A stretch of DNA of 21,531 bases from a virus, in the IMG/VR virus record IMGVR_UViG_3300002460_001091, positions 1 to 21,531 of that record; one strand, written 5' to 3'. The notes under the pieces are model-generated. The model ran no database searches, had not been told where the DNA came from, and saw nothing but the letters and a program-made list of their open reading frames with translations. Shown here in pieces: positions 6,754 to 13,438 of the stretch (its first letter is position 1; every line of letters begins with the position of its first letter). The translations under genes and the position numbers were made by a program.

Positions 6754-8712
6754 ATGGGACGCGCAGTAAAAGGCGGGACGGCCGACCAATCGACGGTCAT
6801 CCGTATCATCGACTCGACCACGTTCCTGCCGGAGACGGGCGTCACGTCGGCCACGACCGGCCTCGACCTCAAGTATCGTCGTGAGGGTGCGGTGGCCGTC
6901 AGCATCACGGAATCCGATCTGTCGGCCCTGACTGACGCACATTCGGACGGTGGAATGTTGCATATCGGGGCCGGCTACTATCGGATCGACTTGCCTGACG
7001 CTGCTTTCACGGCTGGCGTGACCGGCGTGCTCGTGTTTGGCACCGTCACCGACATGATTGTGATTGGCGACTACCATCCGATTGTCGCCTATGATCCGGC
7101 CGACGGCGTTCGGCTTGGGTTGACGGCGCTGCCTAACGCGGCGGCGGATGCCGCGGGCGGGTTGCCGATCAGCGACGCGGGCGGACTGGACCTGGATGCG
7201 ATCTTGGCCGACACGGCGGACATGCAACCGAAGCTCGGCACGATCGTAGACCTCGGAGGCGGTGCGACGATCGGGGCGAACCTTGTCGATATCGAGGGTC
7301 AAACCGATGATATTGGAACGGCCGGAGCAGGATTGACGGCCGTTCCCTGGAATGCCGCGTGGGATGCGGAAGTCGAAAGCGAAGTGACCGACGCCCTCAA
7401 CGCCTACGATCCGCCGACGTACACGGAACTGCTCAATCTGATTCGCGTATCGCTTCGGAAGGACGCGGCTTTGGCGACGGACCTTGCGGCATTGTTGACG
7501 ACTCTCAACGCCGATCTTGGCAGCGGAGCGGGATCCTACGCCAGCACGACGGACAGCCAAGAAGCGATCCGCGACCGCGGCGACGCAGCATGGATCACAT
7601 CGACGTTCTCGATTACGGCTGGAGCGATCGCCGATCAGGTGTGGGAGGAGGCGATCGCCGATCACAGCGGCACGGCCGGATCGACGGCGGAAGCATTGGC
7701 AGCGGCCGGCTCAGCGGGCGATCCGTGGATTACGGCATTGCCAGGAGCTTACGGGGCCGGCTCGGCTGGCAAGATCGTCGGCGACAACCTCAATGCCACG
7801 GTCAGCAGCCGGGCGAGCCAGACGACGGCCGACGCCATCGAGACCGACACGCAGGATATTCAATCGCGATTGCCGGCCGCTCTGGTATCCGGCCGGATCG
7901 ACGCCAGCGTGGGAGCGATGGCTGTGAACACCTTGACGGCATCGGCGTTAGCGGCGGACGCCGTGACGGAAATTCAAGTCGGTTTGGCGACAGCGGCAAG
8001 TATCGCCGCTCTCAACAACCTGTCGGCCGCTCAGGTAAGAGCGGAAGTCGATGCCGCGATCGAAACCTACGGGCTCGACCACTTGGTATCTGCGAGCGTT
8101 GCCGGCACGGACATTGCCAATGATTCCATTTTTGCCAAGCTCGCTAGCAAGACAGCTCCAGCCGACTGGGACAGCTTCGTCAACACCAGCGACAGCCTCG
8201 AAGCGGTTCGGGATGCGATCACGTCATTGCCGTCCAATTCGTCTATCGCCGATGCCGTGTGGGACGAAAGCACAGGAACGCATTTGACGGTCGGGACGTT
8301 CGGCAAGATCGTCAACGATATCTACAATGACACCAATGAACTCCAGGGCGATTGGACGGACGGCGGACGCCTTGACCTGCTCATTGACGCCTTGCCGACA
8401 AACGCACAAATGGAAGCCAGGACGCTCGTGGCCGCCAACTACGCGACGGCCGCGAATCAGACGACGATCATCACGGACATTGCGGCATTGCCAACCGCAA
8501 TCGAGAACGCCGACGCCTTGCTGATTCGTAACGTGTCGAATGTCGAGGCGACGGCTGCGGAAGATTCACTCTGTACAATTGTCCTTGCTGCATTGCATTG
8601 GACATTGTCAGGAACGACGCTGACGATTTACCGCACGGACGGAAGTACGCCGCACGCTACGAAGACGGCAACAACCGATACTGACCTTGATCTGGTGAAA
8701 GGTATTTCATAA
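6754..8712 (+). CDS. Long repeat-containing tail/neck appendage protein
   Basis: The 652-residue product is Ala/Asp/Thr-rich and acidic. Residues 1-115 form a compact beta domain (STVIRIIDSTTFLPETGVTS...YYRIDLPDAAFTAGVTGVLVFGTVTDMIVIGDYHPIVAYD) of the kind that starts baseplate or fibre proteins. The rest is a long helical region with degenerate repeats such as IADQVWEEAIADHSGTAGST and IADAVWDESTGTHLTVGTFG, plus ITSLPSN/ALPT turns. This suggests a trimeric coiled shaft. A short beta tail (LSGTTLTIYRTDGSTPHATK) closes it. This is a virion structural protein, probably fibre or neck appendage. TAATG links it to the next gene. Confidence 0.68.
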   Translation: MGRAVKGGTADQSTVIRIIDSTTFLPETGVTSATTGLDLKYRREGAVAVSITESDLSALTDAHSDGGMLHIGAGYYRIDLPDAAFTAGVTGVLVFGTVTDMIVIGDYHPIVAYDPADGVRLGLTALPNAAADAAGGLPISDAGGLDLDAILADTADMQPKLGTIVDLGGGATIGANLVDIEGQTDDIGTAGAGLTAVPWNAAWDAEVESEVTDALNAYDPPTYTELLNLIRVSLRKDAALATDLAALLTTLNADLGSGAGSYASTTDSQEAIRDRGDAAWITSTFSITAGAIADQVWEEAIADHSGTAGSTAEALAAAGSAGDPWITALPGAYGAGSAGKIVGDNLNATVSSRASQTTADAIETDTQDIQSRLPAALVSGRIDASVGAMAVNTLTASALAADAVTEIQVGLATAASIAALNNLSAAQVRAEVDAAIETYGLDHLVSASVAGTDIANDSIFAKLASKTAPADWDSFVNTSDSLEAVRDAITSLPSNSSIADAVWDESTGTHLTVGTFGKIVNDIYNDTNELQGDWTDGGRLDLLIDALPTNAQMEARTLVAANYATAANQTTIITDIAALPTAIENADALLIRNVSNVEATAAEDSLCTIVLAALHWTLSGTTLTIYRTDGSTPHATKTATTDTDLDLVKGIS

Positions 8713-8909
8713 TGCCTGGCGGGTTCGGATCGATTGCATGGTGGTTATACCGGATCATGGGTGGCAAGCCCCCTGGCGGCGTCTGCGCGACTATCATCAT
8801 CCGGCCGCGAGTCTCAGCGGATATCACGATCCGGCCGCGCGTCGACGTATCGGGCGTGACGATCAGGCCGCGCGTATCAGCGACCATCGAAATCAACGAG
8901 TGCGATTGA
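8712..8909 (+). CDS. Small protein with three IRPRV beta repeats
   Basis: ATG 8712 overlaps the preceding stop (TAATG). The 65-residue product has a hydrophobic Gly-rich start (GGFGSIAWWLYRIMGG), then three near-identical units: TIIIRPRVSA, ITIRPRVDV and VTIRPRVSA, ending ATIEINECD. The alternating hydrophobic/polar residues suggest stacked beta strands or a small beta-helix, with Arg-Pro-Arg at each turn. The function is unknown. Its location among fibre genes suggests a virion or fibre-capping protein. The repeats are visible at DNA level too (atccggccgcg repeated near 8800 and 8830), so expansion by slippage is possible. Confidence 0.55.
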   Translation: MPGGFGSIAWWLYRIMGGKPPGGVCATIIIRPRVSADITIRPRVDVSGVTIRPRVSATIEINECD

Positions 8910-8921
8910 GAGGACTGCTGC

Positions 8922-9230
8922 ATGGAAAAGAAAAAGGATGTCCTCTACATCGACAACGATACCACGGTCATCGTCGAGGACGCGACGAACGGACCGGGCG
9001 GCGCAGCCTTGACGATCGCAACCGTTTCGATGCAGCTTTACGACGCGGATGACGTAGCGGTAGGCTCGCCGGTTGCACTGAGCCATGACGGAAGCGGAAC
9101 GTACAGCGGGCACTTGCCGGAGACGCTCGCCCTGGTCGATCGGGAGAATTACTTCCTGGAGATCACGCTCGACCAGTCGGGAATCAATGGGGCGTGGCGG
9201 ATGCCATGCGTGGCGAGGTATCGCACATAA
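8922..9230 (+). CDS. Small beta-sandwich-like virion protein
   Basis: The 102-residue product begins MEKKKDVLYIDNDTTVIVED and continues with alternating strands (AALTIATVSMQLYDADDVAVGSPVALSHDGSGTYSGHLP...NYFLEITL). 'V.LSHDGSGTYSGHLPE' is a typical Ig-like or baseplate-upper-protein hairpin, in which a payload value is compared and capped by a turn. It is probably a small tail or fibre structural component. ATG 8922 follows a GAGG site about 10 bases upstream. The stop TAA overlaps the methyltransferase start (TAATG). No catalytic motif is seen. Confidence 0.58.
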   Translation: MEKKKDVLYIDNDTTVIVEDATNGPGGAALTIATVSMQLYDADDVAVGSPVALSHDGSGTYSGHLPETLALVDRENYFLEITLDQSGINGAWRMPCVARYRT

Positions 9231-9760
9231 TGCAATGTCTTGAGATCGGACCCGGCAAGGACCGCATCGGCCCGGAATGGGTCACGCTTGATTGCGTGAA
9301 GCGCCCGAACGTCGATCATGTTCACGATATCGAACAGCGGATGCCGTTCCCGGATGGGTCATTCGATCTGATTTACGCCTCTCACATTTTGGAGCATGTA
9401 GACTGGCGAAAAACAGTTGCGGTCCTGAAGGACTTGAGGAGAATCTTGCGGTTCGGCGGATCGCTGGAGGTATGGGTGCCGGATGCTCGCAAGATCATTC
9501 GTTGCGCCATACAAGGTTTTATTCCCGTTGAGGAGAAATGGCGGGAGTCGAACCCGGACAACGACCCTTGGACGTGGATGCAGGGACGGTTGTTCGCGTA
9601 TTCGAAGCCCGATCAACAGAATTGGCATCGGGCCGCGTTTTCGGCAGAGCACCTGGAGAAATGCTTGCGGCGGGCGGAGTTCTCGGAGATCAAGCCATTG
9701 ACGACGCCGCGAGCGGAAAATCATGGGTGGATTAACTTAGGGATAAAGGGGGTAAAGTAG
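9230..9760 (+). CDS. SAM-dependent class I methyltransferase
   Basis: The 176-residue protein carries the class I methyltransferase core: motif I LEIGPGKD (SAM-binding glycine loop) near residue 4, an acidic second strand VTLDCVKRP, and MPFPDGSFDLIYASHILEHV, the usual post-motif-II/III signature of Methyltransf_11-type enzymes. FGGSLEVWVPDA follows. The substrate is unknown. Beside a PRTase-HAD fusion and a glycosyltransferase, a sugar or small-metabolite acceptor is more plausible than DNA, because no target-recognition domain is present. The start is ATG 9230 (TAATG with the upstream stop); an in-frame GTG 9194 and ATG 9206 lie inside the previous gene. It ends one base into the next gene's GTG. 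Confidence 0.8.
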   Translation: MQCLEIGPGKDRIGPEWVTLDCVKRPNVDHVHDIEQRMPFPDGSFDLIYASHILEHVDWRKTVAVLKDLRRILRFGGSLEVWVPDARKIIRCAIQGFIPVEEKWRESNPDNDPWTWMQGRLFAYSKPDQQNWHRAAFSAEHLEKCLRRAEFSEIKPLTTPRAENHGWINLGIKGVK

Positions 9761-10077
9761 TGGCGAGGAACAGCAAAGGCGAGCGGGTGTTCGGTGACGC
9801 ACAGTTGACGCTTGATGACTTGCGTTATCACAACCAACCAAACTCGATGATGGGACAAATCATCGCATATATCGACGATCTACGTTGCGAAAACCAGCGA
9901 CTGCGAGAGGTTAAGAGAACACTCAATCGTCCCTGCCTTATCTGCCGCGAGACCGAACGCTTGCCGACCGATCATCCTGTCTGCGATAGCTGCCGGGACA
10001 TCATCACCCGCATGGTATGGGATCAGCCGTTGACGGATCATTGCGTTTTAGGTCCTCCCTTCATGGAGGACAAATGA
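9760..10077 (+). CDS. Small four-cysteine zinc-binding protein
   Basis: The start is GTG at 9760, overlapping the previous TAG. The 105-residue product has an N-terminal polar helix region, a Lys/Arg patch, then CLICRE and CDSCRD about 15 residues apart. The two CxxC knuckles should bind one zinc, as in a zinc-ribbon. A DNA, RNA or protein contact role is possible but no known family was recognised. Its stop overlaps the next start as ATGA (10074-10077), so it belongs to the enzyme cassette that follows. Confidence 0.58.
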   Translation: MARNSKGERVFGDAQLTLDDLRYHNQPNSMMGQIIAYIDDLRCENQRLREVKRTLNRPCLICRETERLPTDHPVCDSCRDIITRMVWDQPLTDHCVLGPPFMEDK

Positions 10078-10898
10078 ACTTCGTCTCCTACGCCCAGCTT
10101 GCGAAGGACGTGACCGACTGGTGCTCACGATTGCCGCGTGATATCGACGCGGTAATCGGCGTGCCACGCAGCGGCATCATTCCCGCGTCAATGATCGCCT
10201 TGCAGCGGAACATCCCGATCCTGTATTCCGGACTCGAATCAGGCACGAGCAACCGTTGCAGCAAGAGGCTGTTGGAGCGGGTTCTGGTCGTCGACGATTC
10301 GCTGGACAGCGGCAAGTCGATGGAGCGGATGAAGTCGTGGATTCATGCCCGCTACTCTGGATCGACGATCCGCTTCGAGTATGCGGCAGTCTATCCGTCG
10401 CACGAGTCGCGCGTCACGAAAGTCGACCGCTGGTATCGCGTGGTCCAGGGTCCGCGGGCCTTCGAGTGGAACCTGTTCCATGCTGGCAACATGGCGACGG
10501 CGTGCCTCGATATGGACGGCATCTTGTGCCTTGATCCGCCGCCGGCCGCGATTGCCGATGACGCTAAGTACGAGGCATGGTTGCCGAACGCGACGCCGTT
10601 CCACCTTCCGACCGTGCCGATTTATGCGATTGTGACGGCTCGGCTGGAACGCTATCGGACCGCAACAGCGGAATGGCTGCGTCAGCACGGCGTCAAGTTC
10701 ACGCAGCTCATCATGGCTCCCTTCGAGCGCAAGGCGGAACTGTGGGCAGCCGGCCACGGGACATGGAAGGGCGGGATTTACCGCGAACTGGATGCCGCGA
10801 AGTTGTTCGTCGAATCGAGTCGGCCGCAAGCGAAAGAGATCAAGCGGTTGGCCGGAAAGCCGGTCATTTGCCTGGAGGGAATGGAGGCTGTCGCTTGA
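10074..10898 (+). CDS. Phosphoribosyltransferase fused to HAD-superfamily phosphatase
   Basis: A 274-residue two-domain protein. The N-terminal half has VIGVPRSGIIPASMIA and the PRPP-binding loop VLVVDDSLDSGKSME (about residues 75-90), both characteristic of type I phosphoribosyltransferases. The second half begins CLDMDGILC (DxDG, HAD motif I nucleophile Asp) near residue 145 and continues with YAIVTARLERYRTATAEWL (HAD motif II Thr), then KAELWAAGHGTWKGGIYREL and a C-terminal KPVICLEG. The fusion could make or recycle a phosphorylated sugar or nucleotide. ATG 10074 has GGAGG about 7 bases upstream. It overlaps the neighbours on both sides (ATGA, TTGA). It is likely cytoplasmic. Confidence 0.78.
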   Translation: MNFVSYAQLAKDVTDWCSRLPRDIDAVIGVPRSGIIPASMIALQRNIPILYSGLESGTSNRCSKRLLERVLVVDDSLDSGKSMERMKSWIHARYSGSTIRFEYAAVYPSHESRVTKVDRWYRVVQGPRAFEWNLFHAGNMATACLDMDGILCLDPPPAAIADDAKYEAWLPNATPFHLPTVPIYAIVTARLERYRTATAEWLRQHGVKFTQLIMAPFERKAELWAAGHGTWKGGIYRELDAAKLFVESSRPQAKEIKRLAGKPVICLEGMEAVA

Positions 10899-11692
10899 AC
10901 GGACGTTCCGCAATCCTGTTCATCGCTCATGGCCGGCCGGGGTTCACGCGGCAATCGCTCGCGGCCCTGGTCGAATCGCTTACCGAACGGATCGACCTGT
11001 ACCTGGTCGACAACGCGAGCGACGGGACGGAGATACATGACCTGTTTCTGGAGACGGCCACGAAGCTGCGTTGCCGGACGATCGTGGTCCGTAATGACCA
11101 CAACGATACGCTCTCCGAAGTGACGAACACGTTTTGGCAATGGGCGATCGCAGAGAACTACCAATTCGTCGGCAAGGTCGACAACGACACGATCATCCCT
11201 CATGGCTTCTGGTGGCACGCACGGCGAATCCACGAGTCGTTTCCGTTACAGCTTGGGGCCGTGTCGGCGTTGCACTTCTCGCCCAAGACGATCGACCGAA
11301 TGCCGATCGGCGAGTACCGGCACAACATCCACAACGGCTGGCCGTATGGCGTCCTGATCCAAACGCACGTCGGCGGATGCTGCTACCTGTTGCCGTTGGG
11401 GCTGGTGCGCAAGCATGGATTCTTGCAGGTGTCCGGCAAGATGCGTTCCGGCTGGACGGACTACCAACTCCTGCTCGGATCGAAGGGGTTCCCGTCATGC
11501 TACGTCTACCCGTTCCATTTCTGCCGGCACCTGGATGATGCGTATTATTGGATGACGCACGAGCTTTGCGGTGAGACATGTACGGAGCGGGTCCAAGCGA
11601 TCGGGCCGGAAAAGCAATGGGACCAGGAGGTCGGGATCGTCCGGAAATTGTTCACGCAGACGCGGTTTAGGGCGACGAAGCGGAGTTCGTAG
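10895..11692 (+). CDS. GT-A family glycosyltransferase
   Basis: The TTG start at 10895 overlaps the upstream stop (TTGA), with GGAGG 7 bases upstream; no ATG fits. The 265-residue product opens ILFIAHGRPGFTRQSLAALVE, then YLVDNASDGT (GT2-type nucleotide-sugar strand), and contains VGKVDNDTIIP, a DxD-type motif for divalent metal and nucleotide-sugar binding near residue 95. A later HVGGCCYLLP and WTDYQLLLG region resembles acceptor-binding loops. It probably transfers a sugar to a phage or host surface molecule, or to modified DNA. Its partners, the PRTase-HAD and methyltransferase genes, would supply or decorate the glycan. The exact donor and acceptor cannot be read from sequence. Confidence 0.75.
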   Translation: MNGRSAILFIAHGRPGFTRQSLAALVESLTERIDLYLVDNASDGTEIHDLFLETATKLRCRTIVVRNDHNDTLSEVTNTFWQWAIAENYQFVGKVDNDTIIPHGFWWHARRIHESFPLQLGAVSALHFSPKTIDRMPIGEYRHNIHNGWPYGVLIQTHVGGCCYLLPLGLVRKHGFLQVSGKMRSGWTDYQLLLGSKGFPSCYVYPFHFCRHLDDAYYWMTHELCGETCTERVQAIGPEKQWDQEVGIVRKLFTQTRFRATKRSS

Positions 11693-11703
11693 GGAGGCGG
11701 TAC

Positions 11704-12153
11704 ATGGTGACAGCGGAACCCAACAGCAACGGCAGCGAACGCAAGCCGACGTGCGGCAACTGCCGCTTCTGGCAGCCGGTCTACAATGAAAATGCAAAGT
11801 TCATCAATGCGAACGTCGATAGCAAACTCGGCGAATGCCGGGCCACGTCGCCGCAAATGTTCGTATTGCTCGAAGGACGCAACCCCGGCCGACGCGATCA
11901 TGACGAGCCGGACAGCATGTACCGTAACGGGATGATCGCGGCCCAGATCGGTGAGCCATTGGTTTCGTTTCCGGTCGTCCCATCGCATTGCTGGTGTGGT
12001 TGCCACGAGTTCGGCGAATCCAAGATCAAGGAACAACCGCCGCGGTGCGTGGGTCGGCATCGCTGGGACCGGTGCGGGAAGTGCAAGCGGTGCGGGGCGA
12101 CGCAGGCGGATACGGTGCAAGAGGCGAGTGGGAACGCGGTGGGGGCGAAGTGA
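11704..12153 (+). CDS. Cysteine-rich phage protein with two zinc-ribbon-like parts
   Basis: ATG 11704 has GGGAGG upstream. The 149-residue product contains CGNCRFWQP near residue 17, a Cys at GECRATSP, and CWCGCHEF near residue 99. This arrangement recurs in small phage proteins ('CxNCRxW ... GxCRxxxP ... WCGxF'). The C-terminal half has RHRWDRCGKCKRCGATQ, a second possible zinc ribbon. No catalytic residue is apparent, so binding of DNA, protein or an Fe-S or Zn site is plausible. It is coupled to the next gene by TGATG. The middle carries a conserved WPxVxxxxWCG-like pattern (FPVVPSHCWCG). Confidence 0.62.
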   Translation: MVTAEPNSNGSERKPTCGNCRFWQPVYNENAKFINANVDSKLGECRATSPQMFVLLEGRNPGRRDHDEPDSMYRNGMIAAQIGEPLVSFPVVPSHCWCGCHEFGESKIKEQPPRCVGRHRWDRCGKCKRCGATQADTVQEASGNAVGAK

Positions 12154-12710
12154 TGGCGAAGAAGAAGCAACCCGAGCCGGCCGATCCTACCGTCCCGGCC
12201 ATCCGGGACCGGATTGTCGACTTCCGGCGGGTCAAGGCTGGGATGCTGATTCCCAACGAAAAGAACTGGAGGAAGCACGGAGAGAAGCAACGGGCCGCGA
12301 TGGCCGGAATCCTTCGCGAAGTCGGCTACGTCGATGCACTGATGGTTCGCGAGACGGACGCTGGTTATGTTCTCCTGGACGGACACCTCCGCGCCGAGAC
12401 GACACCGGACCAGGAAGTGCCGGTCCTGGTGGTCGACCTGACGCAGGCGGAAGCGGATCTTGTGCTGGCCACGTTCGACCCGATCGCTGCGCTGGCCGAG
12501 ACGGGCGCGGCGGAACTCGATGCGCTGATTCGCGAGATCGACACGGGCGATGAGGCGTTGGCGGAATTGGTCGCGGGGATGGCGGAAGATGCGGGGATCG
12601 TGCCGCCAGATGCTAAGTATGCTCCGGAGGACTTCAAGAAAGTTGACGAGAATATCGAGGTGGAGCATACTTGCCCGCATTGTGGGTTCCAATGGAGTGG
12701 TGGCAAGTGA
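12153..12710 (+). CDS. ParB/Srx-fold nuclease-like protein with C-terminal zinc knuckle
   Basis: ATG 12153 overlaps the previous stop (TGATG). The 185-residue product has a ParB-like N-terminal domain: VKAGMLIPNEKNWRKHGEKQ, then IREVGYVDALMVRET...YVLLDGHLRAE, where 'DGHLR' replaces the usual 'DGHxR/GERR' catalytic or CTP-loop motif of this fold, then VPVLVVDLTQAEADLVLA. The tail has HTCPHCGFQWSGGK, a CxxC zinc knuckle. Phage ParB-like proteins with this architecture often sit beside DNA methyltransferases and may regulate or nick DNA. The broken methyltransferase remnant about 600 bases downstream fits that pairing. The activity is not certain. Confidence 0.72.
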   Translation: MAKKKQPEPADPTVPAIRDRIVDFRRVKAGMLIPNEKNWRKHGEKQRAAMAGILREVGYVDALMVRETDAGYVLLDGHLRAETTPDQEVPVLVVDLTQAEADLVLATFDPIAALAETGAAELDALIREIDTGDEALAELVAGMAEDAGIVPPDAKYAPEDFKKVDENIEVEHTCPHCGFQWSGGK

Positions 12711-12743
12711 CGGTTTCCGTAACTGGCAGGAACGAACGGCACC

Positions 12744-12772
12744 TAGACACAAATGGGAAACTATGGTATAGT
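12744..12772 (+). promoter_or_regulatory. Dedicated promoter of the HNH cassette
   Basis: TAGACA (12744-12749; 5/6 of TTGACA) lies 17 bases before TATAGT (12767-12772; 5/6 of TATAAT), and the bases just before it (TGG, 12764-12766) make an extended -10. A strong ribosome-binding site AAGGAGG (12781-12787) follows, 5 bases before ATG 12793. This is the best promoter in the window. It lies in the only AT-rich gap of this region, immediately upstream of the free-standing HNH gene, as expected for a mobile gene that brings its own expression signals. Confidence 0.62.
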
Positions 12773-12792
12773 GTACTTTTAAGGAGGACATT

Positions 12793-13323
12793 ATGCCAAG
12801 ATTCAAGCCGTTTGCGGAAAGATTTCTCGACAAGATTCTTAAAACGGATAGCTGTTGGATCTGGCGGGGGAAAAAATCCAAAAGCGGTTACGGTATGGTT
12901 TATCTTAGCGGCGGGCGTTACCGAAGCGCTCATCGGGTGTCATGGGAATTGTTTGTAGGATCAATACCCGATAATCTGTACGTTCTCCACAAATGCGACA
13001 ACCCTGCATGTGTCAATCCGTCATGCTTATTCATCGGTACACAGACTAACAACATGAAGGATATGAGCGCCAAGGTTCGTTCATGGTCACAAAATCATCG
13101 TACCGAAGCTGCGGCAAGAATCGCTAGAGTCAGAAAACGGCCACCTGTCGGAGAGTCTCATCATCTTTCTAGGCTCACGGACGAAAAGGTACGGGAGATC
13201 AGGAAGCGACGGGCTGAAGGACAGAAGTATGAAGATATTGCCGCAGCAGTTGGAGTCGGGAAATCAACTGTTGGTCGCGTCGTCAATGCTGATACCAATG
13301 GAGGATGGTCGCATGTTTTATGA
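12793..13323 (+). CDS. Free-standing HNH endonuclease with C-terminal helix-turn-helix
   Basis: The 176-residue product matches HNH_3-type phage endonucleases. It has SCWIWRGKKSKSGYGMV at the N-terminus, AHRVSWELFVG, then YVLHKCDNPACVNPSCLFIG (residues about 66-85) and TQTNNMKDM. The C-terminal RLTDEKVREIRKRRAEGQ...IAAAVGVGKSTVGRVV is a helix-turn-helix for target binding. The family usually has His in 'NPxHL'; here it is Cys (NPSCL). It has its own promoter and strong RBS, and its composition is more AT-rich than its neighbours. It may be a homing or site-specific nuclease. HNH genes beside terminases can also aid packaging (HK97 gp74 is the known precedent), so that role is an alternative. 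Confidence 0.85.
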   Translation: MPRFKPFAERFLDKILKTDSCWIWRGKKSKSGYGMVYLSGGRYRSAHRVSWELFVGSIPDNLYVLHKCDNPACVNPSCLFIGTQTNNMKDMSAKVRSWSQNHRTEAAARIARVRKRPPVGESHHLSRLTDEKVREIRKRRAEGQKYEDIAAAVGVGKSTVGRVVNADTNGGWSHVL

Positions 13324-13438
13324 TTTCGCACAGCAATGGGAACGACTCGGTAATAGTGTTCCGCCCGTAATGATGATGGCGATTGCGGAAGTAATCAAGA
13401 CGGACATACTCGATAAGGCAAAGACCAATGGCATCTAA
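13313..13438 (+). pseudogene. 3' remnant of a C5 cytosine DNA methyltransferase (motif X only)
   Basis: The reading frame from ATG 13313 (preceded by GGAGGATGG) encodes 41 residues: FYDFAQQWERLGNSVPPVM, then MMAIAEVIKTDILDKAKTN. 'QxxRLGNSVPPxxxxAIAExI' is conserved motif X, the SAM-binding tail that ends C5 methyltransferases. No upstream motifs (PC of motif IV, ENV of VI, TRD) occur in any frame before it. The ParB-like gene and the HNH cassette occupy that position instead. It overlaps the HNH end by 11 bases and the small-terminase-like start by 11 bases. The remnant is interpreted as what is left after the cassette inserted or replaced most of the gene. The fragment may still be translated. 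Confidence 0.6.

Noticed and set aside
6604-7665. Long minus-strand frame opposite the 652-aa appendage gene
   Set aside because: Arg-rich, no motif, and it opposes a gene with clear repeats and coupled start/stop.
12700-12771. 23-codon frame from GTG between ParB-like and HNH genes
   Set aside because: Too short and overlapping the HNH promoter. It may be part of a broken gene but does not stand as a feature.
11898-12881. Long open frame on the minus strand (about 327 codons)
   Set aside because: It is Arg/His-rich and lies antisense to the zinc-ribbon, ParB-like and HNH genes, which have recognisable motifs and good starts. Treated as a shadow.
12793-13438. Group I or II intron hosting the HNH
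   Set aside because: No intron core or conserved 5' boundary seen, and the upstream part of the methyltransferase is not in the window, so a simple intron in an intact gene is not supported.
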